A DNA stretch of 45,574 nucleotides from Nocardia vinacea NBRC 16497 (GTDB taxonomy: Bacteria > Actinomycetota > Actinomycetes > Mycobacteriales > Mycobacteriaceae), in contig NZ_BAGN01000052.1 in assembly GCF_000308835.1 (NCBI RefSeq), positions 1 to 45,574 on the forward strand. Reading direction: 5' to 3'. Every line of letters starts with the position of its first letter. Positions within the stretch are counted from its first letter, which is position 1. Both the position numbers and the translations under genes were made by a program. The notes beneath the pieces were generated by a model. That model did no database searches, was not told where the DNA came from, and saw nothing but the letters and a program-made list of their open reading frames with translations. Below, piece after piece: positions 32,207-40,131 of the stretch.

Positions 32207-33556
32207 GTGACCATCGAACTGGAGCGCACCCGCGCGGGGAGTGACACTGCACCGGTCACCCCCGCCTCCCGGGTACACGAGATCCTGTCGGCGCACATCC
32301 TCGCCGACGGATTCGACCTGGTGCTGGATCTACGGAAATCCCGTGGCTGCCTGATCGTCGATGAACGAGACGGCAGCTCCTACCTCGATATGTTCGGCTT
32401 CTTCGCCTCGAATGCCCTCGGCATGAACCATCCCGCCCTGGCCGACGACGAAGAGTTCCGCGCCGAACTGAGCGTCGCGGCGCTGAACAAGCCGAGCAAC
32501 TCCGATATGTACACCGTCGAGATGGCCCGCTTCGTCGACACTTTCGCGCGGGTGCTGGGCGATCCCCGGCTACCGCACCTGTTCTTCATCGACGGCGGCG
32601 GACTGGCGGTGGAGAACGCGCTCAAGGTCGCGTTCGACTGGAAGAGCAGGCATAACGAATCCCACGGGCGCGCACCGGAACTCGGCACCAAGGTGCTGCA
32701 TCTGACCGGAGCGTTCCACGGCCGCACCGGCTACACCATGTCACTGACCAACACCGACCCGGTGAAGACGGCCCGCTTCCCCAAATTCGATTGGCCGCGC
32801 ATCGATGCGCCGTTCCTGGCCAACGGTGTCGATATCGACGCCGCAGAAGCGCACGCACTCGACCAAGCGCGCCGCGCCTTCGCCGAAAACCCCGACGACA
32901 TAGCGTGTTTCATCGCCGAGCCGATCCAGGGCGAGGGCGGCGACCGTCATCTGCGTCCGGAGTTCCTGCAGGCCGTACAGCGACTCTGTCACGAGAACGA
33001 CGCGCTGTTCATTCTCGACGAGGTGCAAACCGGTGTCGGCATGACCGGAACCACTTGGGCCTACCAACAACTCGGGCTCGAGCCCGATATTGTCGCGTTC
33101 GGTAAGAAGACCCAGATCTGCGGCATCATGGCGGGCGGTCGGGTGGACGAGGTGCCCGACAACGTCTTCGTGGTCAGCTCTCGGCTCAATTCCACCTGGG
33201 GCGGCAATCTCACCGATATGGTGCGGACCCGGCGCATCCTCGAGGTGTTCGAGCGCGATGAGCTGATCGAGCGGTCACGGCCGCTCGGCGCGCATCTGCT
33301 GCGGCGTCTGGAGCAGCTTGCGGCCGACCATCCTCGGGTTACCGAACCGCGCGGACGCGGGCTGATGTGCGCCATCACACTGGCCTCGGCCGAACTGCGG
33401 GACGAGGTGCTGACCACGCTGCGGGAACGCGAGCATGTGCTGATTCTCGGCACCGGCGAACGCGGCATCCGGTTCCGGCCACCGCTCACCGTTACCGAAT
33501 CGGAGCTGGACACCGTGGTCGACGCGCTCGATCGGGTACTCGACGACGCCGGATAG
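32207..33556 (+). CDS. lat: L-lysine 6-aminotransferase
   Basis: 449 residues, the same size as the mycobacterial enzyme. Class III PLP aminotransferase converting lysine and 2-oxoglutarate to 2-aminoadipate 6-semialdehyde, the substrate of Pcd. FIDGGGLAVENALKVAFDWK and AFHGRTGYT are typical of LAT. DEVQTGVG (271-278) contacts PLP, and AFGKKTQ places the Schiff-base lysine at 300. The start is GTG 32207, supported by a -10 six bases upstream. It is directly downstream of lrpA. No cephamycin biosynthetic gene is nearby, so the pathway is most likely catabolic or stress related. Confidence 0.95.
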   Translation: MTIELERTRAGSDTAPVTPASRVHEILSAHILADGFDLVLDLRKSRGCLIVDERDGSSYLDMFGFFASNALGMNHPALADDEEFRAELSVAALNKPSNSDMYTVEMARFVDTFARVLGDPRLPHLFFIDGGGLAVENALKVAFDWKSRHNESHGRAPELGTKVLHLTGAFHGRTGYTMSLTNTDPVKTARFPKFDWPRIDAPFLANGVDIDAAEAHALDQARRAFAENPDDIACFIAEPIQGEGGDRHLRPEFLQAVQRLCHENDALFILDEVQTGVGMTGTTWAYQQLGLEPDIVAFGKKTQICGIMAGGRVDEVPDNVFVVSSRLNSTWGGNLTDMVRTRRILEVFERDELIERSRPLGAHLLRRLEQLAADHPRVTEPRGRGLMCAITLASAELRDEVLTTLREREHVLILGTGERGIRFRPPLTVTESELDTVVDALDRVLDDAG

Positions 33557-33665
33557 TTATCCGACCGCAAACGGAAATTTGACTGTCCGAGTACGTATTT
33601 CCGGATGATTCGGGCAATCCGTTGCGCTCTGGCCGGGATTGCAGTGGAATCCGGGCGGCAGCGCC

Positions 33666-33671
33666 TAGGCT
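33666..33671 (+). promoter_or_regulatory. Candidate -10 element (TAGGCT) before a leaderless uORF
   Basis: TAGGCT ends 8 nt before the ATG of the 14-codon uORF at 33680, so transcription would start at or next to that ATG. Confidence 0.45.
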
Positions 33672-33679
33672 TCGCACCC

Positions 33680-33724
33680 ATGTCATCTCGTCTTCACCAC
33701 CTCCTGGCACGGTGCAGCGCGTGA
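33680..33724 (+). CDS. Short upstream ORF (14 residues), possible leader peptide
   Basis: Encodes MSSRLHHLLARCSA then TGA. The stop overlaps the downstream GTG start as GTGA (33721-33724), giving a 4-nt overlap with the YncE-like gene. The ATG lies just after a -10-like element, so it would be read on a leaderless mRNA. Two adjacent His and one late Cys codon could make it sensitive to charged-tRNA supply. Too short for homology support. Confidence 0.4.
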   Translation: MSSRLHHLLARCSA

Positions 33725-34932
33725 ACCGACAGCGCAATCACCGAAGCTGCGCACCACTGCTCGCCTCGCTGACCGTCCTCGTGACGGTCGCGGGGTGCGC
33801 CCCGAGCGAGGCCGGATCGGTGGGTGTGACGACTCCGCCGCCCACCACGGTCGCCGCCACGACCAGCGCGGCACCGCCGCATCTGGGGAATCTGCTACCC
33901 GGCATGCCGCCGCCGTTGTCGCCGACCGACGTCTATGCCGCGAACCGGGAGTTGAGTCCGGCGGTGGCCGACCATCGGCCCCTGGTCTACGTGCCGAACA
34001 GCGAATCGCATTCGGTTTCGGTGATCGACCCGGCAACCTTCCAGGTGATCGACAAGTTCCCGGCCGGTGGTCGGGAACCCCAGCATGTGGTGCCGTCCTA
34101 TGACATGCAGACGCTGTATGTCACCAATGATCTGCCGATCGGCGGGGGCACCCTGCTGCCGATCGATCCGCGTACCGGCAAACCCGGCGAGCCCTTCCCG
34201 GTGCGCGACCCCTACAACATGTACTACACGCCGGATGGCCGGTACGCGCTGGTCGTCGCCGAAGCGGATAAGTCGCTGGACTTCTACGATCCGCACACCT
34301 GGCAGAAGGTGCACGCCCTCGCGGTACCCGACTGCGCGGGCGTGGACCATATGGACTTCACCGCCGACGGTCGATTCGCCCTGGCCAGTTGTGAATTCAT
34401 CGGCCGGATGCTGGTTTTCGATGTGGCCGAGCGCAAGGTGGTCAAGATGATCGACCTGCCGGGAGGTCGTGGTGGCAAGCCGCAAGACGTCAAGCTGTCC
34501 CCGGACGGGCGTACCTTCTTCATCGCCGATATGGTCGCGGACGGCATCTACACCATTGACGCATCATCCTGGGAGAACACAGGTTTCGTGCCGACCGGCA
34601 AAGGCACGCATGGCCTGTATGTCACTCGCGACTCCAAACAGATGCTCATCACCAACCGGCACGAGGGCAGCATTTCCGTCTGGGATTTCGCCGCGAATGC
34701 ACTGGTGCACAAGTGGTTCATACCGGGCGGCGGCAGTCCGGATATGGGCAACCTCTCCGCGGACGGGCGCGTTTTCTGGGTGTCGGGTCGACACCACGGT
34801 GAGGTGTACGCCATCGATATCGAGAACTGGAACCTGTTGGCGCGCATACCCGTTGGGCGCGGGCCGCACGGACTCATCATCTGGCCGCAGCCGGGCCGCT
34901 ACTCCACCGGACACACGGGTGTGATGCGCTGA
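33721..34932 (+). CDS. YncE-like beta-propeller lipoprotein
   Basis: 403 residues from GTG 33721. The signal sequence ends in a lipobox (VTVAG|C, Cys26), so it is predicted to be anchored outside the membrane. After a Thr/Ala/Pro linker come repeated blades with a V-Y-V-P-N-x-x-x-x-S-V-S-V-I-D pattern, TPDGRYALVVAEADKSLDFYD, TADGRFALASCEF, SPDGRTFFIADM and SADGRVFWVSG, typical of YncE/YVTN seven-bladed propellers. These bind diverse partners; some homologues are electron-transfer or metal related. No heme or copper motif is obvious. It opens the block that differs from the mycobacterial locus. It is translationally coupled to a 14-codon uORF. Ends 13 bases before the convergent acetyltransferase gene. 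Confidence 0.83.
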   Translation: MNRQRNHRSCAPLLASLTVLVTVAGCAPSEAGSVGVTTPPPTTVAATTSAAPPHLGNLLPGMPPPLSPTDVYAANRELSPAVADHRPLVYVPNSESHSVSVIDPATFQVIDKFPAGGREPQHVVPSYDMQTLYVTNDLPIGGGTLLPIDPRTGKPGEPFPVRDPYNMYYTPDGRYALVVAEADKSLDFYDPHTWQKVHALAVPDCAGVDHMDFTADGRFALASCEFIGRMLVFDVAERKVVKMIDLPGGRGGKPQDVKLSPDGRTFFIADMVADGIYTIDASSWENTGFVPTGKGTHGLYVTRDSKQMLITNRHEGSISVWDFAANALVHKWFIPGGGSPDMGNLSADGRVFWVSGRHHGEVYAIDIENWNLLARIPVGRGPHGLIIWPQPGRYSTGHTGVMR

Positions 34933-34945
34933 GTCGGCTTCTGGC

Positions 34946-35284
34946 TCAAGGGAGTCGGAGGCCGAGGCCGCCTTCTACGAAGCGCCGGACCGCGGTGGTG
35001 CCGGTTTCGAGGGCGGGCTCGTAACCGGGGCGGGCCCAGCCGGTGAGTTCGGCGGTGTCGCCGGCACCGGGCGTGACGACGATTTCGGCGACCAGTTCGG
35101 CGGTGGTGGGTTCGCAGACGGCCCAGGAGAAGTGGGATCCGTCATCCCACTGCTCGGTGCGAAGGGTGACGTAGTTCGGATCGGTGATACCGCCGTCGGC
35201 GAGGGCGGGTCGGTCATCGATCCGGTCGTCGGCGCGCAGGGCGCGCAGGTACCAGGTGCCCGCATTGATTTCGATGGGCTCCAT
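34946..35284 (-). CDS. Short GNAT-like acetyltransferase-related protein
   Basis: 112 residues. MEPIEINAGTWYLRALRADDRIDDRPAL has the beta1-alpha1 look of a GNAT domain, and AELVAEIVVTP...AELTGWARPGYE resembles the central strands; the C-terminal TTAVRRFVEGGLGLRL corresponds to the acetyl-CoA-binding helix. It stops directly after that helix, so the domain lacks its last ~40 residues, either a natural short form or a truncation. The ATG shares one base with the DUF1707 stop (TGATG), so the two form an operon. No substrate is indicated. Confidence 0.6.
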   Translation of the reverse strand: MEPIEINAGTWYLRALRADDRIDDRPALADGGITDPNYVTLRTEQWDDGSHFSWAVCEPTTAELVAEIVVTPGAGDTAELTGWARPGYEPALETGTTAVRRFVEGGLGLRLP

Positions 35285-35697
35285 CAGTCCTCCAGTTCCC
35301 GGCGGCGGCGACGGTCGCGTGGGCGGCGGCGTTGGTGCTCGTGCCGACCGCCGAACAGCAGTGCGCCCGAGAGCGGGATGGCGAGGAACCAGAGCCAGCT
35401 GCCGGTGACGAAGAAGAGGATGACGGCGAGGATCGGGATCACCGCCATCACCCGCTCCGGCCACTCGGCGATGAACCCGGAGTCGCGCTTGGCGGGCGCC
35501 GCGGCAACGGGGGCCGGTTCGGGCAGGTCGACGAAGACTTTCTCCAGGTCGCCGCGGGTCAGCGCGGCCGCGACCACGGCACTGCGCTCATCGAACTCCG
35601 CAACGCTGAGCCGCCCGGCGGCGAAATGATCGGACAGGCGCTGCATCGCATGCTCGCGCTCCGCGGTGCCGATGCGAATCTCGGGCAGGTCACTCAT
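35284..35697 (-). CDS. DUF1707 domain membrane protein
   Basis: 137 residues. The N-terminal IRIGTAEREHAMQRLSDHFAAGRLSVAEFDERSAVVAAALTRGDLEKVFVDLP pattern is the DUF1707 (SHOCT-like) domain. It is followed by a hydrophobic hairpin (VMAVIPILAVILFFV and WLWFLAIPLSGALLF) and a highly basic Arg tail. Such proteins are common and uncharacterised in actinobacteria; a small membrane-associated oligomer is plausible. TAGCCT seven bases before the ATG predicts a leaderless transcript. Coupled by a 1-nt overlap to the GNAT-like gene. Confidence 0.88.
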   Translation of the reverse strand: MSDLPEIRIGTAEREHAMQRLSDHFAAGRLSVAEFDERSAVVAAALTRGDLEKVFVDLPEPAPVAAAPAKRDSGFIAEWPERVMAVIPILAVILFFVTGSWLWFLAIPLSGALLFGGRHEHQRRRPRDRRRRRELED

Positions 35698-35704
35698 AAC
35701 AGCA

Positions 35705-35710
35705 AGGCTA
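35705..35710 (-). promoter_or_regulatory. Candidate -10 element (TAGCCT) of the DUF1707 gene
   Basis: TAGCCT on the minus strand, 7 nt before the ATG at 35697. Confidence 0.45.
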
Positions 35711-35891
35711 GCGGCTTTTGCTGAACGCTCCCGCGCTGCCGCATCGAGGTCGTGCTCGTCGGATTTCGCGGCGCCGAGCGGGCCGGTTGCGCCATGATCG
35801 CCTCTGCGGCCGGAACAATTCGCGGAATCTGTAATGCCGGTGCGGATTTCGGGTAGCTAAAAGACGAACGGAAGGTAGTAGGAGGTTCGAC

Positions 35892-37901
35892 ATGGGCAAG
35901 ACGTGGTTCGGCCACTACCGCCTCGATCGGTTGCTCGGCACCGGTGGGACCGGGCAGGTCTGGCTCGCCCTGGACACCGTCGCCGACCGTGCCGTCGCTC
36001 TGAAGGTGCTGGCCTGCTCGCACGCCGCCGATCCGACCTGCCGACTGCGGTTCACCAGGGAGGCCCGCCTGGCCGCGCACGCTCCGGGACCGCACCGGGT
36101 TCCGATCCACACCTTCGGCGAACTCGACGGCCGCCTCTATATCGATATGGAGTTCATCGAGGGCACCGATGTCAGCGCATTGCTGCGGGAAGCCGGGCCG
36201 CTGGATCCGGCGCGTGCCGTGGCGATCATCGCGCAGACCGCGAAGGCGCTCGATGCCATGCACCGGGTCGGCTTGGTGCACCGCGACGTCAAACCGTCCA
36301 ACATCATGGTGGGCCCGACCGGGTTCGTCCATCTGATCGACTTCGGCATCGCACATCGAATCGACCAACCCGCCATCACGGCCCACGGCAATGTGGTCGG
36401 CACCCTGGCATATATGGCGCCGGAGCGCTTCGACGGCATCGCCGACGCGCCCGCGGACCAGTACTCACTGGCCTGCGTTCTATACGAATGCCTCACCGGC
36501 CAAAGACCTTTCGGCAATGTCGACTCTCCACAGCAACTGCGCGCCCATCTGCTGACCGCCCCACCCAGCGCCGCCACCCTGAACCCTGCCGTACCCGCGG
36601 CCCTCGACGACGTCATCACCCGCGCCATGGCCAAGGACCCCAGCCAACGCTATTCCAGCGCAGGCGAATTCGCCTGCGCGGCGTATGCCGCGGTGACCGG
36701 CCGCGAGGCCTCGACAGTCGAGATCGTCGCGGAAACCGTGCCGACAAACCTTGGTCTGCCCGAGCCATGGCGTGCGGCCGAGTCGCTCGGCGCCGGTGCC
36801 GGGCCACGCGTCGCGGAGTCTGCCGGTGAGCCGATGCGGGCTGGCGGAGTCCAGCCGATGCAGGTCGCTGAGTCAGCAGCTGCCTCGATGGGGGCCTTGG
36901 GGTCCGGGGGTGAGCAGATGCGAGATGCCGGGTCTGCGCGTGCTGCGGTGCAGGGCGGCCCGTCCGAGGGCTCGGAGATTCGGGCCGCTCAACCTGTCTA
37001 TGAGCTGATGCGAGGCGGCTCGTCTGAAGGTACGAGGGCGGGGGAGGCTCAACCTGTGCCGGAGACGATGTGGGCCGGTGGGGTCGAAGCGGCCGGTATG
37101 TGGGATGCCGGGCCTGTGCGGGAGTCGGCGTGGGGCGGTGGAGCCGTGGGTGCGGGGATACGTGGCGCTAGGTCTGTTCCTGAATCGGCGCGGGTCAGCG
37201 GGTCTGTGGGCGCGCCTATGCGGGGCCGTGAGGCCGCAGGTCAGGGAATGCGTGATGTCGGTGGTGTGCGTGATTCGATGTGGGGCGCCCGGTCTGGGCG
37301 GCAGTCGGGCCGGGGCGGTGCGGCCGCGGCTGAGCGGACGCGGGATGTTGAGACTTCGGGTGTGTCGACGTGGGTTGGTGGGGGTGTGGGGGAGTCGGGG
37401 CGAGATGTTGAGTTGTCGGGGGAGGGTGCGGGTTTGTGGGGAGTTGGTCCGCGGCACGCGGCTGTTGCTGTTGCTGCGTTGGTTGCTGTGATCGGGTTGG
37501 CGCTGTGGTTGGGGCGGCCGGGGGGCGAAACGAGTTCCGCGGCACCGTCATCCGGCAGGCCTACGCCTACTGTTCCCGGATCGTCGGTGCCGACCGAATC
37601 GGCGCAGGCGGCGTCGCCGAATGTGGTGATTCCGGGTGTAGGGCAGCTGTGCGATCCGGATATCGACGGCATTACTACTGCTGCCGACGGGACACCGCTC
37701 GCATGTCGAACTGTGGGTGGTAGCAGCGCGAATTGGGTTCCCGCGCAGCCCTTCGGCGAGATACCCGAACAGCCGTCGGAACCCACGATCGTTGGCAATG
37801 GAAATCCGCATGTGGACAACTCGGCCAATGGCGACTCGGGCAACGATAAGCCGAACAAGGGCAAGCCCGGCCATGGCGGCCGCGCCAAGCCGGGCAAGTA
37901 A
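35892..37901 (+). CDS. Receptor-type Ser/Thr protein kinase with 20-residue linker repeats
   Basis: 669 residues, PknB-like. The kinase domain has GTGGTG (16-21), Lys38 in VALKVL, Glu57, HRDVKPSN with Asp132 and DFG at 150-152, ending near 270, so it should be active. A ~250-residue juxtamembrane linker consists of 20-residue (60-bp) imperfect repeats from about 36867 to 37286. A TM helix (AAVAVAALVAVIGLALWLG) lies near residue 530. The extracytoplasmic part has GQLCDPDIDGITTAADGTPLACRTVGG with two cysteines, then a Gly/Asn/Lys tail. AGGAGG precedes the ATG with good spacing. It is followed by a second kinase of the same architecture but different ligand domain. Confidence 0.93.
   Translation: MGKTWFGHYRLDRLLGTGGTGQVWLALDTVADRAVALKVLACSHAADPTCRLRFTREARLAAHAPGPHRVPIHTFGELDGRLYIDMEFIEGTDVSALLREAGPLDPARAVAIIAQTAKALDAMHRVGLVHRDVKPSNIMVGPTGFVHLIDFGIAHRIDQPAITAHGNVVGTLAYMAPERFDGIADAPADQYSLACVLYECLTGQRPFGNVDSPQQLRAHLLTAPPSAATLNPAVPAALDDVITRAMAKDPSQRYSSAGEFACAAYAAVTGREASTVEIVAETVPTNLGLPEPWRAAESLGAGAGPRVAESAGEPMRAGGVQPMQVAESAAASMGALGSGGEQMRDAGSARAAVQGGPSEGSEIRAAQPVYELMRGGSSEGTRAGEAQPVPETMWAGGVEAAGMWDAGPVRESAWGGGAVGAGIRGARSVPESARVSGSVGAPMRGREAAGQGMRDVGGVRDSMWGARSGRQSGRGGAAAAERTRDVETSGVSTWVGGGVGESGRDVELSGEGAGLWGVGPRHAAVAVAALVAVIGLALWLGRPGGETSSAAPSSGRPTPTVPGSSVPTESAQAASPNVVIPGVGQLCDPDIDGITTAADGTPLACRTVGGSSANWVPAQPFGEIPEQPSEPTIVGNGNPHVDNSANGDSGNDKPNKGKPGHGGRAKPGK
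36867..37286 (+). repeat. 60-bp coding minisatellite in the first kinase
   Basis: Seven 60-bp units start near 36867, 36927, 36987, 37047, 37107, 37167 and 37227; GCTCAACCTGT at 36987 and 37047 is identical and later units diverge. Each encodes about 20 residues with a loose A-x-P-V-x-E-x-M-x-x-G-G pattern. An 18-residue unit at 36813 may be an eighth. Exact in-frame periodicity shows growth by unit duplication. Confidence 0.75.
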
Positions 37902-37916
37902 GCAGTGCCGAGTGGT

Positions 37917-37928
37917 ACACCCCGGTGT
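37917..37928. promoter_or_regulatory. Small palindrome between the two kinase genes
   Basis: ACACC-CC-GGTGT, 15 bases after the first kinase's stop. The 202-base gap to the next kinase has no gene; I see no strong promoter or terminator besides this. Confidence 0.25.
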
Positions 37929-38103
37929 TTGCAGCGGTCGTGTCGCCGATTGAGTAGGACTACGTAGGGGAGGTCACACTGTTCGAGGGTGGGTGGCGGG
38001 GTTAGGGTCGGGGATAGGTTCGGGCGATGCGGTTTCGATCGGGTTGCCGCCCTACTCCGCAACGGCGCGGCCACCTGCCTCGTCCCAGTGATGGAGGTCA
38101 GTG

Positions 38104-40131
38104 ATGGGGGAACAGTTCGGGAAGTACCGGCTCGACCGTTTGCTCGGGCGGGGCGGCATGGGGGCGGTATGGCTGGCGCATGACAGCGAAACCGGGCGCA
38201 CGGTCGCGCTGAAGGTGTTGGCGGAGCAGGTGGCCGCTGATGTGGACTATCGAAAGCGGTTCCAGCGGGAGGCGCGGCTCGGATCGAGTCTGCGACATCC
38301 GCATATCGTGCCGATTCACGGTTTCGGGGAACTCGACGGCCGGTTGTACATCGATATGGAGTACATCGATGGCATCGACCTGGCCGAAATGCTGACCAGG
38401 GTGGGCACTTTGACACCTGCCGCGGCCGTCGACTTCGTGACGCAGGCGGCCTCGGGTCTGGATGCGGCGCATCGAGCCGGGCTGATCCATCGTGACGTCA
38501 AACCGTCGAACATCCTGGTCGGCACCGGTGGGCATGCATATCTCATCGATTTCGGCATCGCGCAGAGCCTGGGCCAGACCGCCGTCACCGCCACCGGCAT
38601 GGCCATCGGCAGTTGGGCCTATATGGCGCCGGAACGTTTCAACGGCACCGTCGACGCCCGCTCCGACGTCTACTCCCTGGCCTGCGTCCTCTACGAATGC
38701 CTGACCGGCCGCCGCCCCTACGGCGACACCGACCCGGCCCGTCAGATGCACGGCCACCTGATGACCGACCCGCCCCGAGTCTCAACCGTGAACCCAGCGG
38801 TCCCACCGGAATTGGACGCGGTAATCGCCCGCGGCATGGCCAAGGACCAGACCCACCGCTATCCCACCGCCCGTGAATTCGCCGCCGCCGCCTACACAGC
38901 CACCGCCTTCGCGCGCGTCCCACACCCCGCACCGCATTCATCGACACCTAGCTCGCCCCAGCATTCGACCCCCAAGTCGCCGACTCCACCAGCCCAGCCT
39001 CCGGATGCGCCGCAGTCACGTACGCCGCAGTCGGCAGCACCGCAGCCGCCGCTCCCAGATGTGCCGCAGTCGGCAGCACCGCAGCCGCCGCTCCCAGATG
39101 CGCCGTTACCGCAGGCGCGACGGCAGGCAGTAGATGTGCAGCCGACACCGACACGGGTGGAGACGCACTTGTCGACGCGAGTCGTGACCGACCCGCCGAC
39201 GCAGGCAGAGACACCCACGCCGACATCATCGGCGGAATCACCAGCACCATTGGTAGAGTCGCCGAAGCCGCTCCATCCCACCAAGGTCCTCCCGGAGCCC
39301 GGCCCCACGCCGACACTCGTGGCAACCCGACTGGCACCGCCCCCACCAGCGGGACCCGCCGCACCGCAGCATTCACCGTGGGCACCGAATCGTGCTGCGG
39401 TCCAACCGACACCGGTCATCCGCCCGCCAGCACGAGCCAAACGAGCTGCACCACAACCGAAGCGGGCTCCGCTTGCCCCTCGCTGGTCGGTCTCACAGCG
39501 CCGCCCATGGATCGCACCACCGCCACGCAAGTATCAGCGGAGGCGCCGCAAGTCCTTCCTGTCCAGGCTGATCGGCGCACTCGTCGTCATAATCCTGACC
39601 CCGTTCATGCTGGCTGCGGGCTGTGCCGCCTTGATCGCCTTCGGCAATACCGGCAGCGGCGGCGGCACGCGCACGGCCGATCCATCGGTTGCGGTGCGCG
39701 ACGGGGATACCGCGCAATCAGCCGAGCCGCCAGCGCCGGTATCTGCGGGTTTGAACAGCCCGGTGCGCGACGGCAAGTTCGAATTCGTGGTCACCTCGGT
39801 GGATTCCGGTGTCCCGCGGATCGGATTGCAGAATGCGGGCGGCTCCTACTCCGTGGTCACTGTCGCGGTCCGCAATATCTCCGACGAGCCGAAGTGGTTC
39901 CTGCCCGTCGGTCAACGTCTCGTGGACACTCAGGGCCGCCAGGTCGACCACAACGCGATCGCGACCATGTGGCAGACCACCCAGCGCCGCTACGGCTATT
40001 CGTTCGAACTCCAGCCCGGCCAATCGGCTACCACCCAGCTGGTCTTCGACGTCGCGCAGGACGCCACCCCGAGTCGGCTCGAACTACACGACTTCATGCT
40101 CTCCAACGGCGCCACCGTCGAGCTGAACTAG
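38104..40131 (+). CDS. Receptor-type Ser/Thr protein kinase with extracellular DUF4352-like domain
   Basis: 675 residues from ATG 38104; GGAGG (38093-38097) is spaced better for this than for GTG 38101. The kinase domain has GRGGMG (15-20), Lys38, HRDVKPSN with Asp131 and DFG at 149-151. A long Pro/Thr/Ala linker follows, including two perfect-looking copies of QSAAPQPPLPD. A basic stretch precedes the TM helix (LIGALVVIILTPFMLAAGCAALIAF, near 505-530). The outside domain is an Ig-like sandwich: 'VRDGKFEFVVTSVDSG', 'YSVVTVAVRNISDEPKWF', 'SFELQPGQSATTQLVFDVA' typify DUF4352, a likely ligand- or envelope-sensing module. Its 3' end overlaps the convergent patatin gene by 48 bases. Confidence 0.93.
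   Translation: MGEQFGKYRLDRLLGRGGMGAVWLAHDSETGRTVALKVLAEQVAADVDYRKRFQREARLGSSLRHPHIVPIHGFGELDGRLYIDMEYIDGIDLAEMLTRVGTLTPAAAVDFVTQAASGLDAAHRAGLIHRDVKPSNILVGTGGHAYLIDFGIAQSLGQTAVTATGMAIGSWAYMAPERFNGTVDARSDVYSLACVLYECLTGRRPYGDTDPARQMHGHLMTDPPRVSTVNPAVPPELDAVIARGMAKDQTHRYPTAREFAAAAYTATAFARVPHPAPHSSTPSSPQHSTPKSPTPPAQPPDAPQSRTPQSAAPQPPLPDVPQSAAPQPPLPDAPLPQARRQAVDVQPTPTRVETHLSTRVVTDPPTQAETPTPTSSAESPAPLVESPKPLHPTKVLPEPGPTPTLVATRLAPPPPAGPAAPQHSPWAPNRAAVQPTPVIRPPARAKRAAPQPKRAPLAPRWSVSQRRPWIAPPPRKYQRRRRKSFLSRLIGALVVIILTPFMLAAGCAALIAFGNTGSGGGTRTADPSVAVRDGDTAQSAEPPAPVSAGLNSPVRDGKFEFVVTSVDSGVPRIGLQNAGGSYSVVTVAVRNISDEPKWFLPVGQRLVDTQGRQVDHNAIATMWQTTQRRYGYSFELQPGQSATTQLVFDVAQDATPSRLELHDFMLSNGATVELN

Noticed and set aside
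32207..33556. Possible cephamycin biosynthetic cluster because lat and pcd are present
   Set aside because: No ACV synthetase, isopenicillin N synthase or cef genes nearby; the lat-lrpA-pcd order is the common mycolata core arrangement.
37241..38416. Minus-strand frame spanning the two kinase genes
   Set aside because: Antisense to both kinases and their linker; Pro/Arg/Thr composition mirrors the repeated linker.
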